From CAZVBR01 sp964625755 (GTDB lineage: Bacteria > Patescibacteriota > Minisyncoccia > Phycocordibacterales > XYD1-FULL-46-19), in the NCBI GenBank assembly GCA_964625755.1, contig CAZVBR010000003.1, forward strand, positions 1 through 34,611: a stretch of DNA of 34,611 nucleotides. Direction: 5' to 3'. The translations under genes and the position numbers were made by a program. The notes beneath the pieces are model-generated. The model saw nothing but the letters and a program-made list of their open reading frames with translations, was not told the origin of the DNA and did no database searches. Positions 1 through 7,311 of the stretch are shown here, piece by piece (positions within the stretch are counted from its first letter, which is position 1; every line of letters begins with the position of its first letter).

Positions 1-173
1 CAAAAGAGGAGCGTTTAGAGGCAGATACTGTTTTTTGGCAGGATGTTGTCCGGAGCGGTCCGGTGGGGTATGTTCTTCAGTTTCCGATGTACTGGGCGGT
101 TAGATCGTTCGGGGATTCGTTAGTGGCCGAGTATTTTGATGCTCAGTGGGGATTTGGATACCGAAAAGAGTAA
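1..173 (+). CDS. C-terminal fragment of an unrecognised protein
   Basis: An open frame enters from the left edge (first full codon at base 3) and stops at TAA 171-173, giving about 56 C-terminal residues. The visible end contains GYVLQFPMYW and ends in WGFGYRKE. It is rich in aromatic residues and has no motif I recognise. The gene ends about 70 bases before gap and is on the same strand, but gap has its own promoter, so co-transcription is not required. Function unknown. Confidence 0.55.
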   Translation, partial: KEERLEADTVFWQDVVRSGPVGYVLQFPMYWAVRSFGDSLVAEYFDAQWGFGYRKE

Positions 174-210
174 TTGATACGGGGGCTAGCAATTTCAATG
201 AAGTGGAATT

Positions 211-243
211 TTGGCAAAGGTGGAAGTGTGATATAATAAATTA
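211..243 (+). promoter_or_regulatory. gap promoter, predicted leaderless
   Basis: A perfect extended -10 element is present: TG at 229-230, one base, then TATAAT at 232-237. A -35-like TTGGCA lies at 211-216 with a short 15-base spacer. Only 6 bases separate the -10 from the ATG at 244, so a start point about 7 bases downstream of the hexamer falls on or next to the A of the ATG. This would give a leaderless mRNA, in keeping with the lack of any Shine-Dalgarno sequence. Confidence 0.7.
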
Positions 244-1278
244 ATGGCGACTAAGAAAAAAATAAGAGTTGCGATCAATGGTTTGGGTCGAATCGGGCGG
301 GCGACCTTTAGACTGGCATTGGATGATCCGGGGCTAGAGGTGGTGGCGGTAAATGATCTGGCCGATTCCGATAACCTGGCGTATTTGATAAAGTATGATT
401 CGGCTTATGGAGTAAACGATGTCGGGATAAAAAGAGGAAAGAAAAAGTGGATCATTGATAAAAAAAGTATTGATGTTTTGCAGGAAGGTGAACCGGCCAA
501 TTTGCCGTGGCGTGAGCTCGGGGTTGATGTGGTGATCGAGGCAACCGGAGTGTTTTCCGATTTTGCCCGAGCTAAATCACATATTGATGCCGGAGCTCGG
601 AAAGTTGTTATTTCGGCCCCGGCCAAAGGTGAGCCCCCGCCCGGTTTAAAGGGCGGTACGGTGGTAATGGGGGTAAATGAAGCTGAGTTATCAAAATACC
701 AGATATCGTCAAATGCGTCTTGTACTACCAATGCTACGGCGCCGGTGATCGCGGCCCTTGATCTGGCGGTGGGAGTAAAACACGCCATGTTGAATACCGT
801 TCACGGTTATACGGTGTCTCAACAATTGGTTGATTGTCCTGATGAGAAAGATTGGCGGCGCGGTCGGGCAGCGGCCGTTAATTTAGTACCTTCAAGCACC
901 GGGGCAGCAAAAGCGGTGGCGGAGGTTTGGCCATCGATGTCCGGGAAGTTTGACGGGGTGGCAATACGTGTTCCGGTTTTGACCGGTTCAATGGCTGATA
1001 TCACTTTTGTTGCCAAAAGATCGGTAACGGAAGAGCAGATAAATAATTCTCTACGGCAGGCAGCGGTAACCGAGCGCTGGCGAGGAGTAATAGCTACCAC
1101 CGAAGAACCTTTGGTTTCAAGTGACATTATTGGAAGACCGGAACCGGCGATCGTGGATCTATCGGCTACGCAAGTGGTCGGCAGTAACTTGGTCAAAGTT
1201 TTGATCTGGTATGATAATGAAATGGGTTATGCTTCGACCTTGGTTCGTCATGTTTTGGCAACTGGTCGTTTGATGTAA
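244..1278 (+). CDS. gap: Glyceraldehyde-3-phosphate dehydrogenase, type I
   Basis: Oxidises glyceraldehyde-3-phosphate to 1,3-bisphosphoglycerate with NAD(P)+ and phosphate in cytosolic glycolysis. The 344-residue protein has the N-terminal Rossmann signature INGLGRIGR (about residues 12-20), the active-site block SNASCTTN with nucleophile Cys160, and the catalytic His187 in TVHGYT. The C-terminal catalytic domain includes a GSMADITF strand and the WYDNEMGY end typical of the family. Length is normal. It opens a run of sugar-phosphate genes (rpiB, rpe, two transketolase genes), so lower glycolysis and the non-oxidative pentose phosphate pathway are encoded together. The start at 244 is fixed by the family N-terminus and by the promoter 6 bases upstream. 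Confidence 0.97.
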   Translation: MATKKKIRVAINGLGRIGRATFRLALDDPGLEVVAVNDLADSDNLAYLIKYDSAYGVNDVGIKRGKKKWIIDKKSIDVLQEGEPANLPWRELGVDVVIEATGVFSDFARAKSHIDAGARKVVISAPAKGEPPPGLKGGTVVMGVNEAELSKYQISSNASCTTNATAPVIAALDLAVGVKHAMLNTVHGYTVSQQLVDCPDEKDWRRGRAAAVNLVPSSTGAAKAVAEVWPSMSGKFDGVAIRVPVLTGSMADITFVAKRSVTEEQINNSLRQAAVTERWRGVIATTEEPLVSSDIIGRPEPAIVDLSATQVVGSNLVKVLIWYDNEMGYASTLVRHVLATGRLM

Positions 1279-1301
1279 TGGCCCAGATGAGTTAAAAAAT
1301 T

Positions 1302-1766
1302 ATGAAAATATTTTTAGCTTCCGATCACGCCGGCTTCGAATTAAAAGAAAAAGTAAAGGGCTGGCTTAAGTCAGTAGGTTACTCGGTGAAAGATGAAGGA
1401 GCCTTTGAGTATAACCCGGAAGACGATTATCCGGATTTCGTAAGAATCGTAGCGCTTTTAGTTTCTTCTAATCCGGAAAGTCGGGGGATAATCTTTGGCA
1501 AGTCCGGTCAAGGGGAGGCCATGGTCGCAAACAGGTTCAGTAACGTTCGAGCAGCTGTTTATTACGGTGGCCCGGATGAGATAATCAAATTGTCGCGAGA
1601 GCATAATGATGCCAATGTCCTATCCTTGGGGGCTTCTTGCTTGACCGAGGTTGAAGCTCAACAGGCAATAAAACTGTGGCTGGACGGAGAATTTTCCGGT
1701 GAGGCTAGACACCGACGCCGAATAGAAAAAATAGATAATTACCAGGAAAATATTTTGGAATTATGA
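1302..1766 (+). CDS. rpiB: Ribose-5-phosphate isomerase B (RpiB/LacAB family)
   Basis: Interconverts ribose-5-phosphate and ribulose-5-phosphate. The 154-residue protein starts with the family signature MKIFLASDHAG (His9) and contains the REHNDANVLSLG block (His101-Asp103). The active-site loop reads GKSGQGEAMVANR. The catalytic Cys of the E. coli-type enzyme is absent, and Glu72 in GQGE lies where the mycobacterial-type enzymes place their glutamate base. It ends with a C-terminal arginine-rich segment common in RpiB. It lies 23 bases after gap and overlaps rpe by 4 bases (ATGA), so translation is probably coupled. The stop is TGA, used normally. Confidence 0.93.
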   Translation: MKIFLASDHAGFELKEKVKGWLKSVGYSVKDEGAFEYNPEDDYPDFVRIVALLVSSNPESRGIIFGKSGQGEAMVANRFSNVRAAVYYGGPDEIIKLSREHNDANVLSLGASCLTEVEAQQAIKLWLDGEFSGEARHRRRIEKIDNYQENILEL

Positions 1767-2404
1767 GTGGTATTACCCCCGCTATTATTAGTTCTAGTTT
1801 TGAGGAAATAAAGACCAAAATCGCCAGTTTGGAAGGGGTGGTGCCGTGGGTGCATTTAGATATTATTGATGGCTCTTATGCCCCGGTTTTCACCTGGCAG
1901 ACGCCTGATGATCTTGAGAATATTCATGGCAATATCAAGATCGAAGTCCATCTGATGATCGAGAAGCCGGAAGAGTTTTTGGAATTATGGGTGAATAAAG
2001 CGGATCGGATCTTGATCCATTTTGAGACCACTGATCGACTGAATGAGATCCTGGAGAGTTCCCGGTTTGTTAATAGTGAACTAGGATTGGTTTTAGAGTT
2101 GGATACCCCGTTGGAGAAGATCTCACCTTATTTACCGGAATTGTCTTTTATTCAATTAATGTCAATACGTGATATTGGTTTTCAGGGACATAGTTTTGAG
2201 CAAGATGTTTTGGAAAAGATCAGATCATTAAGGAGTGTCTGGCCTGAAGGTAAGATCCAAGTTGACGGAGGGATAGATTTAGATACCGGGCAAGAGGCTC
2301 TAAAAGCCGGAGCGGATATTTTGGTGGCCGGGTCCAGTATTTGGCGATCTGGGCAACCTTTAAAAGTCATAAAGGATTTCGAATCGATCTTGGCAAGCCG
2401 GTAG
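1763..2404 (+). CDS. rpe: Ribulose-phosphate 3-epimerase
   Basis: Converts ribulose-5-phosphate to xylulose-5-phosphate in a TIM-barrel fold. The metal ligands are visible: His31 and Asp33 (VHLDIIDGS), His63 (VHLMI) and Asp168 (VDGGID). The C-terminal AGSSIW strand is also in place. Length, 213 residues, is normal. The loop that usually reads MSVxPGFGGQ is here MSIRDIGFQGHSF, so the Pro-Gly-Phe-Gly core is altered. The enzyme assignment still holds from the ligands and from sitting between rpiB and transketolase. The ATG overlaps the rpiB stop. Confidence 0.93.
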   Translation: MSGITPAIISSSFEEIKTKIASLEGVVPWVHLDIIDGSYAPVFTWQTPDDLENIHGNIKIEVHLMIEKPEEFLELWVNKADRILIHFETTDRLNEILESSRFVNSELGLVLELDTPLEKISPYLPELSFIQLMSIRDIGFQGHSFEQDVLEKIRSLRSVWPEGKIQVDGGIDLDTGQEALKAGADILVAGSSIWRSGQPLKVIKDFESILASR

Positions 2405-2470
2405 CACAGTACCTGATCGGGTTTTAGTTGAAATGCGTTGCTTGATTATTAATTTGATGAGGTTTAAGTC

Positions 2471-3328
2471 ATGTATTTGCTTGAAGATAAGATAAGGTCA
2501 TTAGAATCAACCGCCAACAAGATCCGTCAATTGATAATCGAATCTTTGGTGGTCGCCGGTTCCGGTCATACCGCCGGTTCTTTAGGGATGGTCGAGGTTT
2601 TTACTTTGTTGTATTTTCATGTTTTGCGCCATAGGCCCGATGAACCTGATTGGCCTGATCGGGATAGATTGATCTTGTCAAATGGTCATATCTGCCCGGT
2701 ACTGTATGCTGTTTTGGCTGAGGCCGGTTATTTTTCGGTTGAAGAGTTGAAAACACTCCGTCTATTCGGGAGTCGACTTCAAGGTCACCCTCATCGGGAG
2801 TTTTTACCGGGTCTGGAAACCAGTTCCGGTCCATTGGGGTCAGGTTTGTCTCAAGCGGTCGGAATGGCCATGGCTTGTCGATCGGATGACGGACCGTCGG
2901 ACCGTTTTTTTTACTGTCTTATGAGTGACGGTGAGTTAGAGTCCGGTAATATTTGGGAGGCCGCGATGTTGGCCGGAAAAGAAGGACTTCATAATTTGAT
3001 CGGGATAATTGACCGGAATAATATTCAAATTGATGGTTTTACTGAAGAGGTTATGCCTCTTGAACCTCTCGCGTCGAAATGGCGAGCCTGGAACTGGCAG
3101 GTGCTTGAGGTGTCGGGTCATAATTTTAAAGATCTCAATGACGCGATCGAGCAGGCTAAAGCGGTATTTAATCGACCAACGGTGATAATTGCTCATACCG
3201 TTCCGGGTAAAGGGGTCAAAGAATTTGAATGGCGACATGATTGGCACGGAAAAACTCCTGACAAACAGTTAGGAATGAAGGCTATTAAAGAAATAAGAAC
3301 ATTGGGTGGGAGATTAAAAGAAGACTAA
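2471..3328 (+). CDS. Transketolase, N-terminal (ThDP-binding) subunit
   Basis: First half of a split transketolase (285 residues), which binds thiamine diphosphate and transfers two-carbon ketol units between sugar phosphates. Visible are a GSLGMVEVFTLLYF helix near residue 37, SNGH, QGHPH, the SSGPLGSGLSQAVGMA block, and the ThDP/Mg motif SDGELESGNIWEA followed by IIDRNN. The C-terminal part has HTVPGKGV. The catalytic pyrimidine-domain half is the next gene, 8 bases downstream. A GAGG run 8-12 bases before the ATG is one of the few plausible Shine-Dalgarno sites in the window. Split transketolases occur in archaea and many reduced bacteria. Confidence 0.93.
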   Translation: MYLLEDKIRSLESTANKIRQLIIESLVVAGSGHTAGSLGMVEVFTLLYFHVLRHRPDEPDWPDRDRLILSNGHICPVLYAVLAEAGYFSVEELKTLRLFGSRLQGHPHREFLPGLETSSGPLGSGLSQAVGMAMACRSDDGPSDRFFYCLMSDGELESGNIWEAAMLAGKEGLHNLIGIIDRNNIQIDGFTEEVMPLEPLASKWRAWNWQVLEVSGHNFKDLNDAIEQAKAVFNRPTVIIAHTVPGKGVKEFEWRHDWHGKTPDKQLGMKAIKEIRTLGGRLKED

Positions 3329-3336
3329 GGTTAATC

Positions 3337-4223
3337 ATGAATAATTCGGAACAATTTTTAAATCCACATTTATTTGAAATTTCCGTTGAGCAAGAAACTT
3401 CTCGGAAGGGTTTTGGGGAGGGGTTACTGGAATCAGCTAGGTCAAATGACCGAGTGGTCGGTTTATGTGCCGATCTGACCGAATCTACTTATATGACTGA
3501 ATTTAAAGAAGTTTTTCCGGGGCGATTTATTCAGTTGGGAGTGGCTGAACAAAATCTGGCGGCGGTGGCCAGTGGTATGGCAGCTATGGGCAAGATCCCG
3601 ATCATTGCTTCTTATGCGATTTTCAGTCCCGGTCGAAACTGGGAGCAGATCAGGACCACTATTTGTTATAATGATCAAAATGTGAAGATCGTTGGTTCTC
3701 ACGCCGGATTGACGGTCGGTCAGGACGGCGGTTCACATCAGGCCCTTGAGGACCTGGCTCTTTCTCGAGTACTTCCTCGTATGACCGTTTTTTCACCCTG
3801 TGATTCTGTTGAGGCCCGTAAAGCTACTTTGGCTATGGTGGAAAAAAGCGGGCCGGTCTATTTACGTTTAAGTCGAGAAAAAACTCCAGTTATTACTACC
3901 GCGGATTCGCCTTTTGTGCCCGGACAAGCTAATTTGATCTGGAGAGTTGAAAACCCAAAAGTGCTGATCGTGGCGACCGGTGATCTGGTTTACCAGGCGC
4001 TCCTAGCGGCTCAAAAATTAACCCATGACAATTTGGCGGTTTGTGTTTTGAATGTTCATACTGTAAAACCGCTAGACGAAATATCGATCATAAAATTAGC
4101 CAGATCGGCTGGTTCGGTGGTGACAGTTGAGGATCATCAACGAGCCGGAGGTTTGGGGGGAGCGGTTTCGGAGGTCTTATCTGAGAACTGTCCGGTGCCG
4201 GTCTTTCGAGTCGGGGTAAATGA
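3337..4223 (+). CDS. Transketolase, C-terminal subunit (3' end lost in gap)
   Basis: Second half of the split transketolase. It contains the pyrimidine-binding domain with the catalytic-glutamate block GVAEQNLAAVASGMA, then SHAGLTVGQDGGSHQALEDLAL, and a C-terminal domain with VEDHQRAGGLGGAVSEVL. About 295 residues are present before the sequence runs into Ns at 4224, just after RVGVN. In the family this is followed by a few tens of residues, so only a small piece should be missing. It forms the enzyme with the upstream gene. Any reading frame continued through the Ns is an artefact. Confidence 0.92.
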
Positions 4224-4323
4224 NNNNNNNNNNNNNNNNNNNNNNNNNNNNNNNNNNNNNNNNNNNNNNNNNNNNNNNNNNNNNNNNNNNNNNNNNNNNN
4301 NNNNNNNNNNNNNNNNNNNNNNN
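4224..4323. other. Assembly gap of 100 N
   Basis: Exactly 100 N, the usual placeholder for a scaffold gap of unknown length. It hides the 3' ends of two convergent genes (transketolase C subunit on +, PfkB-type kinase on -) and whatever lies between them. Confidence 0.98.
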
Positions 4324-5264
4324 GCTTCTTGAGTTAGGAGTCCTTCTTGAGCTCCAACGTACTGAACAACACTCATTGAATTTATCGGCCCCCAACTCAA
4401 AGCTTCCGGAATAGATCGACCTAAAGCCAGGGCGCAAGTGAAGGTAGAAGAGAAAGAGTCTCCGGCACCGGTTCGGTCGACCGGGGGTTTGGGGTCGGGG
4501 TATATCGGCATAAACCAAGTGCCATCCGGGCCGGAGGCATAGGCGCCTTTGGGTCCATCAGTGATCACGGCAATATTCGGACCCAGGTTTCGAATACCTT
4601 CCAGTAATTCCGGCACATCGGTTTTATCGGTTTTAAGTATCTGTCTGGCCTCTTCTACATTGCAGAAAAATATTTCTGAAACGGCGTATATATCCTGTAA
4701 GGTTTCATATCCGAGCTTGATCTGAAATGTGCCCGGTTGGAAAGCCAGTTTAATTTCCGGTTTATTTTTAAGGTAAGTGGCGATCTCATGGTGAAACGGC
4801 AGGGAGTTTTCTCCTAAGGAACTTAAGTAGATCCAAGATGGTGAGCCGATGTCCGGCAACCGATAGTCATACTCTTCATGTTTGATAAGAATGGTCCTTT
4901 CGTCCCCGTACCATAGAACATAATGATAGTTGGTTTTTTTGTCTTCATGAGTTAATACCAATTCAGTGTCAACCCCGTTTCTCTTTAAAGCTTCGATTGC
5001 TTCTTCTCCGGCTTGATCTTGCCCTAAATTGGTTAGAAGGCCGGATTTTAGACCCAAACGGGCGGCGCTCACTGAGGCGTTGGGGCTGTTGCCGACTGCC
5101 GGTACTACGGTAACTGATTCATACGGCAATTTGTCTCCAAATCGCATACAGATCTGACATTTATTTGTGTTATTGTCGCAGTAGACTTGGGCTTCTTTTA
5201 ATTTAATAAACGCGTCATCGGTAATATCTCCGATGGCTAAAAAATCAAGTGAGCGATTAGACAT
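4324..5264 (-). CDS. PfkB-family carbohydrate kinase (C-terminus lost in gap)
   Basis: ATP-dependent sugar or nucleoside kinase of the ribokinase/PfkB superfamily; substrate not deducible. About 313 residues are present. The N-terminal part has the family strand LDFLAIGDITDD, the sugar-binding region AVGNSPNASVSAARLG, and the anion-hole and catalytic motif DRTGAGDSFSSTF with base Asp269. An unusual cysteine cluster, C29-x6-C36-x2-C39, lies in a charged segment after the first strand. The end is cut by the gap, probably by a few tens of residues. It is transcribed toward the transketolase genes, divergently from the nitroreductase. A phosphofructokinase role is tempting next to aldolase and GAPDH but is not shown. 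Confidence 0.88.
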
Positions 5265-5290
5265 ATTTCTAGAAGATCATTCAAACTTAG

Positions 5291-5314
5291 AAACGACTTT
5301 CGAGGTTGTCGTTT
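5291..5314 (-). promoter_or_regulatory. Perfect inverted repeat in the PfkB-kinase leader
   Basis: AAACGAC (5291-5297) and GTCGTTT (5308-5314) form a perfect 7-base inverted repeat around a 10-base loop. It lies between the predicted minus-strand promoter and the kinase start codon. It could be a leader hairpin or an operator. Function is inferred from position only. Confidence 0.4.
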
Positions 5315-5337
5315 TCCGGTTTGAATTCTTTGGAATT

Positions 5338-5368
5338 ATTATAATTGATAAATTATCTCGTTTAACAA
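5338..5368 (-). promoter_or_regulatory. Putative promoter of the PfkB-family kinase
   Basis: Read on the minus strand, TATAAT lies at 5343-5338 and a -35-like TTGTTA at 5368-5363, with a 19-base spacer. The predicted leader is about 65 bases and would contain the 5291-5314 inverted repeat. Confidence 0.45.
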
Positions 5369-5396
5369 CTCCAGTATAACAAAATTACCGAATATA

Positions 5397-5405
5397 TGGT
5401 ACAAT
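5397..5405 (+). promoter_or_regulatory. Putative extended -10 upstream of the nitroreductase gene
   Basis: TG at 5397-5398, one base, then TACAAT at 5400-5405 make an extended -10. No good -35 is seen. The leader would be about 65 bases. A TTGACA at 5420-5425 has no matching -10 at the right distance. Confidence 0.4.
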
Positions 5406-5478
5406 GAGATCGTCCTCGGTTGACAGAATATCTTCTCGAAGAATTTGGTCGCCGGGTTAAATCAAGAACAAATGTTCT

Positions 5479-6216
5479 ATGTTCAGTAAAGCGGTAAAAA
5501 TATTTTTACTGATATTTATTTTAGTGACCGGTTTTTTTATCTTAAACGGTGTGAGGCCGGATGGGGGTGAGACAAATGATAATATGTCAAATGAGCAAAA
5601 TACCGACAACGAGAAGGTGGTTGTAGATTTAGCGCCGCCTCGGACAGACAGTGAGGTATCATTAGAGCAAACCTTAAAAAGGCGTCGAAGTGTCAGGGAT
5701 TTTACTTCTGAACCACTGGAACTCAGTGAGGTGGGTCAATTGTTGTGGTCGGCTCAAGGCATCAGCTGTCCTGAGAGGGAAAAAAGAACCGCGCCGTCGG
5801 CCGGGGCAACTTATCCGTTGGAAACCTATTTATTGGCTCATCGAGTGAAAGGTCTCGAGGCCGGAGTTTATCGGTATAACCCAAAAGAGCATATTCTGGA
5901 AAGGGTTTTGACTGATCCGACCGAGCAAAAATTGAGCGAAGCCACTTTGGGGCAGGAATTTTTAGACCGGGCTCCGATCAATTTTGTTTTTACGGCCATT
6001 TATGATCGGACGACCGATAGATATGGTCAACGAGGTGAACGGTATGTTCACATGGAGGCCGGTCATGCCACTCAAAATGCTTATCTGCAGGGCGTCAGTC
6101 TGGGTTTGGGGTCAGTGGTAGTCGGAGCTTTCGATGAAAGAACCGTGACAGAGATCTTAAATATCCCAGAAGAGGAAGTGCCGGTTTACATAATGCCGAT
6201 CGGCCACGAAAGGTAA
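5479..6216 (+). CDS. Membrane-anchored SagB-type nitroreductase-family oxidoreductase
   Basis: The 245-residue protein begins with a hydrophobic anchor or signal segment (about residues 7-24), followed by a polar low-complexity linker (25-58). The rest is an FMN-dependent nitroreductase-fold domain of the SagB/ThcOx type. Signs are the phosphate-binding RRRSVRDF (about 68-75), the GQLLWSAQGIS helix, TAPSAGATYPLE, GVYRYNP, and the C-terminal HMEAGHATQNAYLQGVSLGLGSVVVGAFDE block. No lipobox cysteine is visible in the N-terminus. No peptide precursor or cyclodehydratase gene is nearby, so azoline oxidation as in SagB is not supported. A stand-alone flavin reductase tethered to the outer face of the membrane is the best reading. 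Confidence 0.85.
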   Translation: MFSKAVKIFLLIFILVTGFFILNGVRPDGGETNDNMSNEQNTDNEKVVVDLAPPRTDSEVSLEQTLKRRRSVRDFTSEPLELSEVGQLLWSAQGISCPEREKRTAPSAGATYPLETYLLAHRVKGLEAGVYRYNPKEHILERVLTDPTEQKLSEATLGQEFLDRAPINFVFTAIYDRTTDRYGQRGERYVHMEAGHATQNAYLQGVSLGLGSVVVGAFDERTVTEILNIPEEEVPVYIMPIGHER

Positions 6217-6266
6217 AACCGGGTCGGGTTTGACCGGATTTAAAAATTAAAAAATAATATCGACAT

Positions 6267-7148
6267 ATGGATAATTTGATGGATCAGATCAATCGGGCGG
6301 AAAAAAAACACCAAGCGGTAGGTCATTTTAATATTGGTAATCTCGAGATGTTAAAAGGAGTATTTGCGGCAGCTTGCCGTCTGTCTTTGCCGGTAGTGAT
6401 CGGTTTATCAGAAGGGGAAAGAAAATTTGTCGGAGATCGGCAAGCAGCAGCTTTGGTAAAATGCTTCCGAGAGGAGTACGGTCATCCGATCTATTTGAAT
6501 GCTGATCATACAAAAACTATTGCCGGAGTTAGAGAGGCGGTTGAAGCCGGATTCGATGCCGTGATATTTGATGGTAGCGAACTTACGATCGAAGAGAATA
6601 TTAAATACACCAAGGAGGCGGTGGAGCTGGCAAAAGGGTTGAATGACCGAGTAGTGATCGAAGGTGAAATCGGTTATATTGGTCGTTCTTCGACCGTTTT
6701 TGACGAGATCCCGGAGAATGCTTTGGTTGGCAAAGATGAATTGGTGACCGCCGAAGAGGCTTCTCGTTTTGTGAAGGCGACCGGAGTCGATCTTCTTGCC
6801 CCGGCGGTGGGTAATGTTCATGGTATGCTGGCTGGAGCGGAGAATCCCGATCTGGACATTGAAAGAGTGGCCGAGATAAGAGAAGCTTGTGGAGTTCCTC
6901 TGGTTTTACACGGCGGTTCCGGGATAAAGCATTCGGACATGAAAGAGGCGATAGCGGCCGGTATGCCTTTGGTTCATGTCAGTACAGAGTTGCGGGTCGC
7001 TTACCGGCAGGCCTTGGAAGAGGTGTTGATGAACAATAAAAAAGAGCTGGCCCCGTATCGTCTATTGACGCCGGCGGTAGATGCCGTGACCGAGGTCGCT
7101 TTGAAAAGTTTTGAATTATTCAATAGAGAGACAGAAGATCAAGTTTAG
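6267..7148 (+). CDS. fba: Class II fructose-bisphosphate aldolase
   Basis: Zn-dependent cleavage of fructose-1,6-bisphosphate to dihydroxyacetone phosphate and glyceraldehyde-3-phosphate. The 293-residue TIM barrel shows Asp80-His81 (NADHTKT), Glu132/Glu134 (IEGEIG), the zinc ligands His185 (GNVHG) and His215 (LHGGSG), and the phosphate-binding glycines that follow. The substrate loop near residue 238 reads VSTELR, where many members have a KINxxT-type sequence. A tagatose-bisphosphate or related aldolase cannot be excluded, but with gap and transketolase nearby glycolysis is the simplest role. The leader is AT-rich without a Shine-Dalgarno site. Confidence 0.92.
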   Translation: MDNLMDQINRAEKKHQAVGHFNIGNLEMLKGVFAAACRLSLPVVIGLSEGERKFVGDRQAAALVKCFREEYGHPIYLNADHTKTIAGVREAVEAGFDAVIFDGSELTIEENIKYTKEAVELAKGLNDRVVIEGEIGYIGRSSTVFDEIPENALVGKDELVTAEEASRFVKATGVDLLAPAVGNVHGMLAGAENPDLDIERVAEIREACGVPLVLHGGSGIKHSDMKEAIAAGMPLVHVSTELRVAYRQALEEVLMNNKKELAPYRLLTPAVDAVTEVALKSFELFNRETEDQV

Positions 7149-7190
7149 GGTAGTGGTTTGCCCGGGGCTTTTGGGGTAAGGGATTTTGCC

Positions 7191-7218
7191 TTGCAAATTC
7201 TCTCTTTTTTAGTATACT
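7191..7218 (+). promoter_or_regulatory. Promoter of rplY
   Basis: TTGCAA at 7191-7196 and TATACT at 7213-7218 with a 16-base spacer make a good sigma-70-type promoter. The start point would be near 7225, giving a leader of about 87 bases, one of the longest predicted here. Confidence 0.6.
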
Positions 7219-7223
7219 GTTTT

Positions 7224-7266
7224 TGACCTCACAGGGTTTTGTTTTACGGATATGAATCTGAGGTTG
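7224..7266 (+). promoter_or_regulatory. Possible stem-loop at the 5' end of the rplY leader
   Basis: ACCTCA (7226-7231) pairs with TGAGGT (7259-7264) and can extend by two G-T wobbles to 7224/7266, closing a loop of 27 bases. It would form at the very start of the predicted mRNA. Could be an autoregulatory site for the ribosomal protein or chance; only pairing supports it. Confidence 0.25.
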
Positions 7267-7311
7267 GGAAACAGTGGTTAATTAATTAATATAAGTTCAA
7301 ACGGTATAATT

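Noticed and set aside
405..1196. Long minus-strand open frames opposite gap
   Set aside because: They are shadows of a strongly conserved plus-strand gene and have no family features or promoter.
6215..6240. Intrinsic terminator after the nitroreductase gene
   Set aside because: The stem needs a bulge and is followed by mixed A/T sequence without a T-run.
7305..7310. TATAAT as the rplY promoter
   Set aside because: It ends one base before the ATG, so the transcript would start inside the gene; a better promoter exists at 7191-7218.
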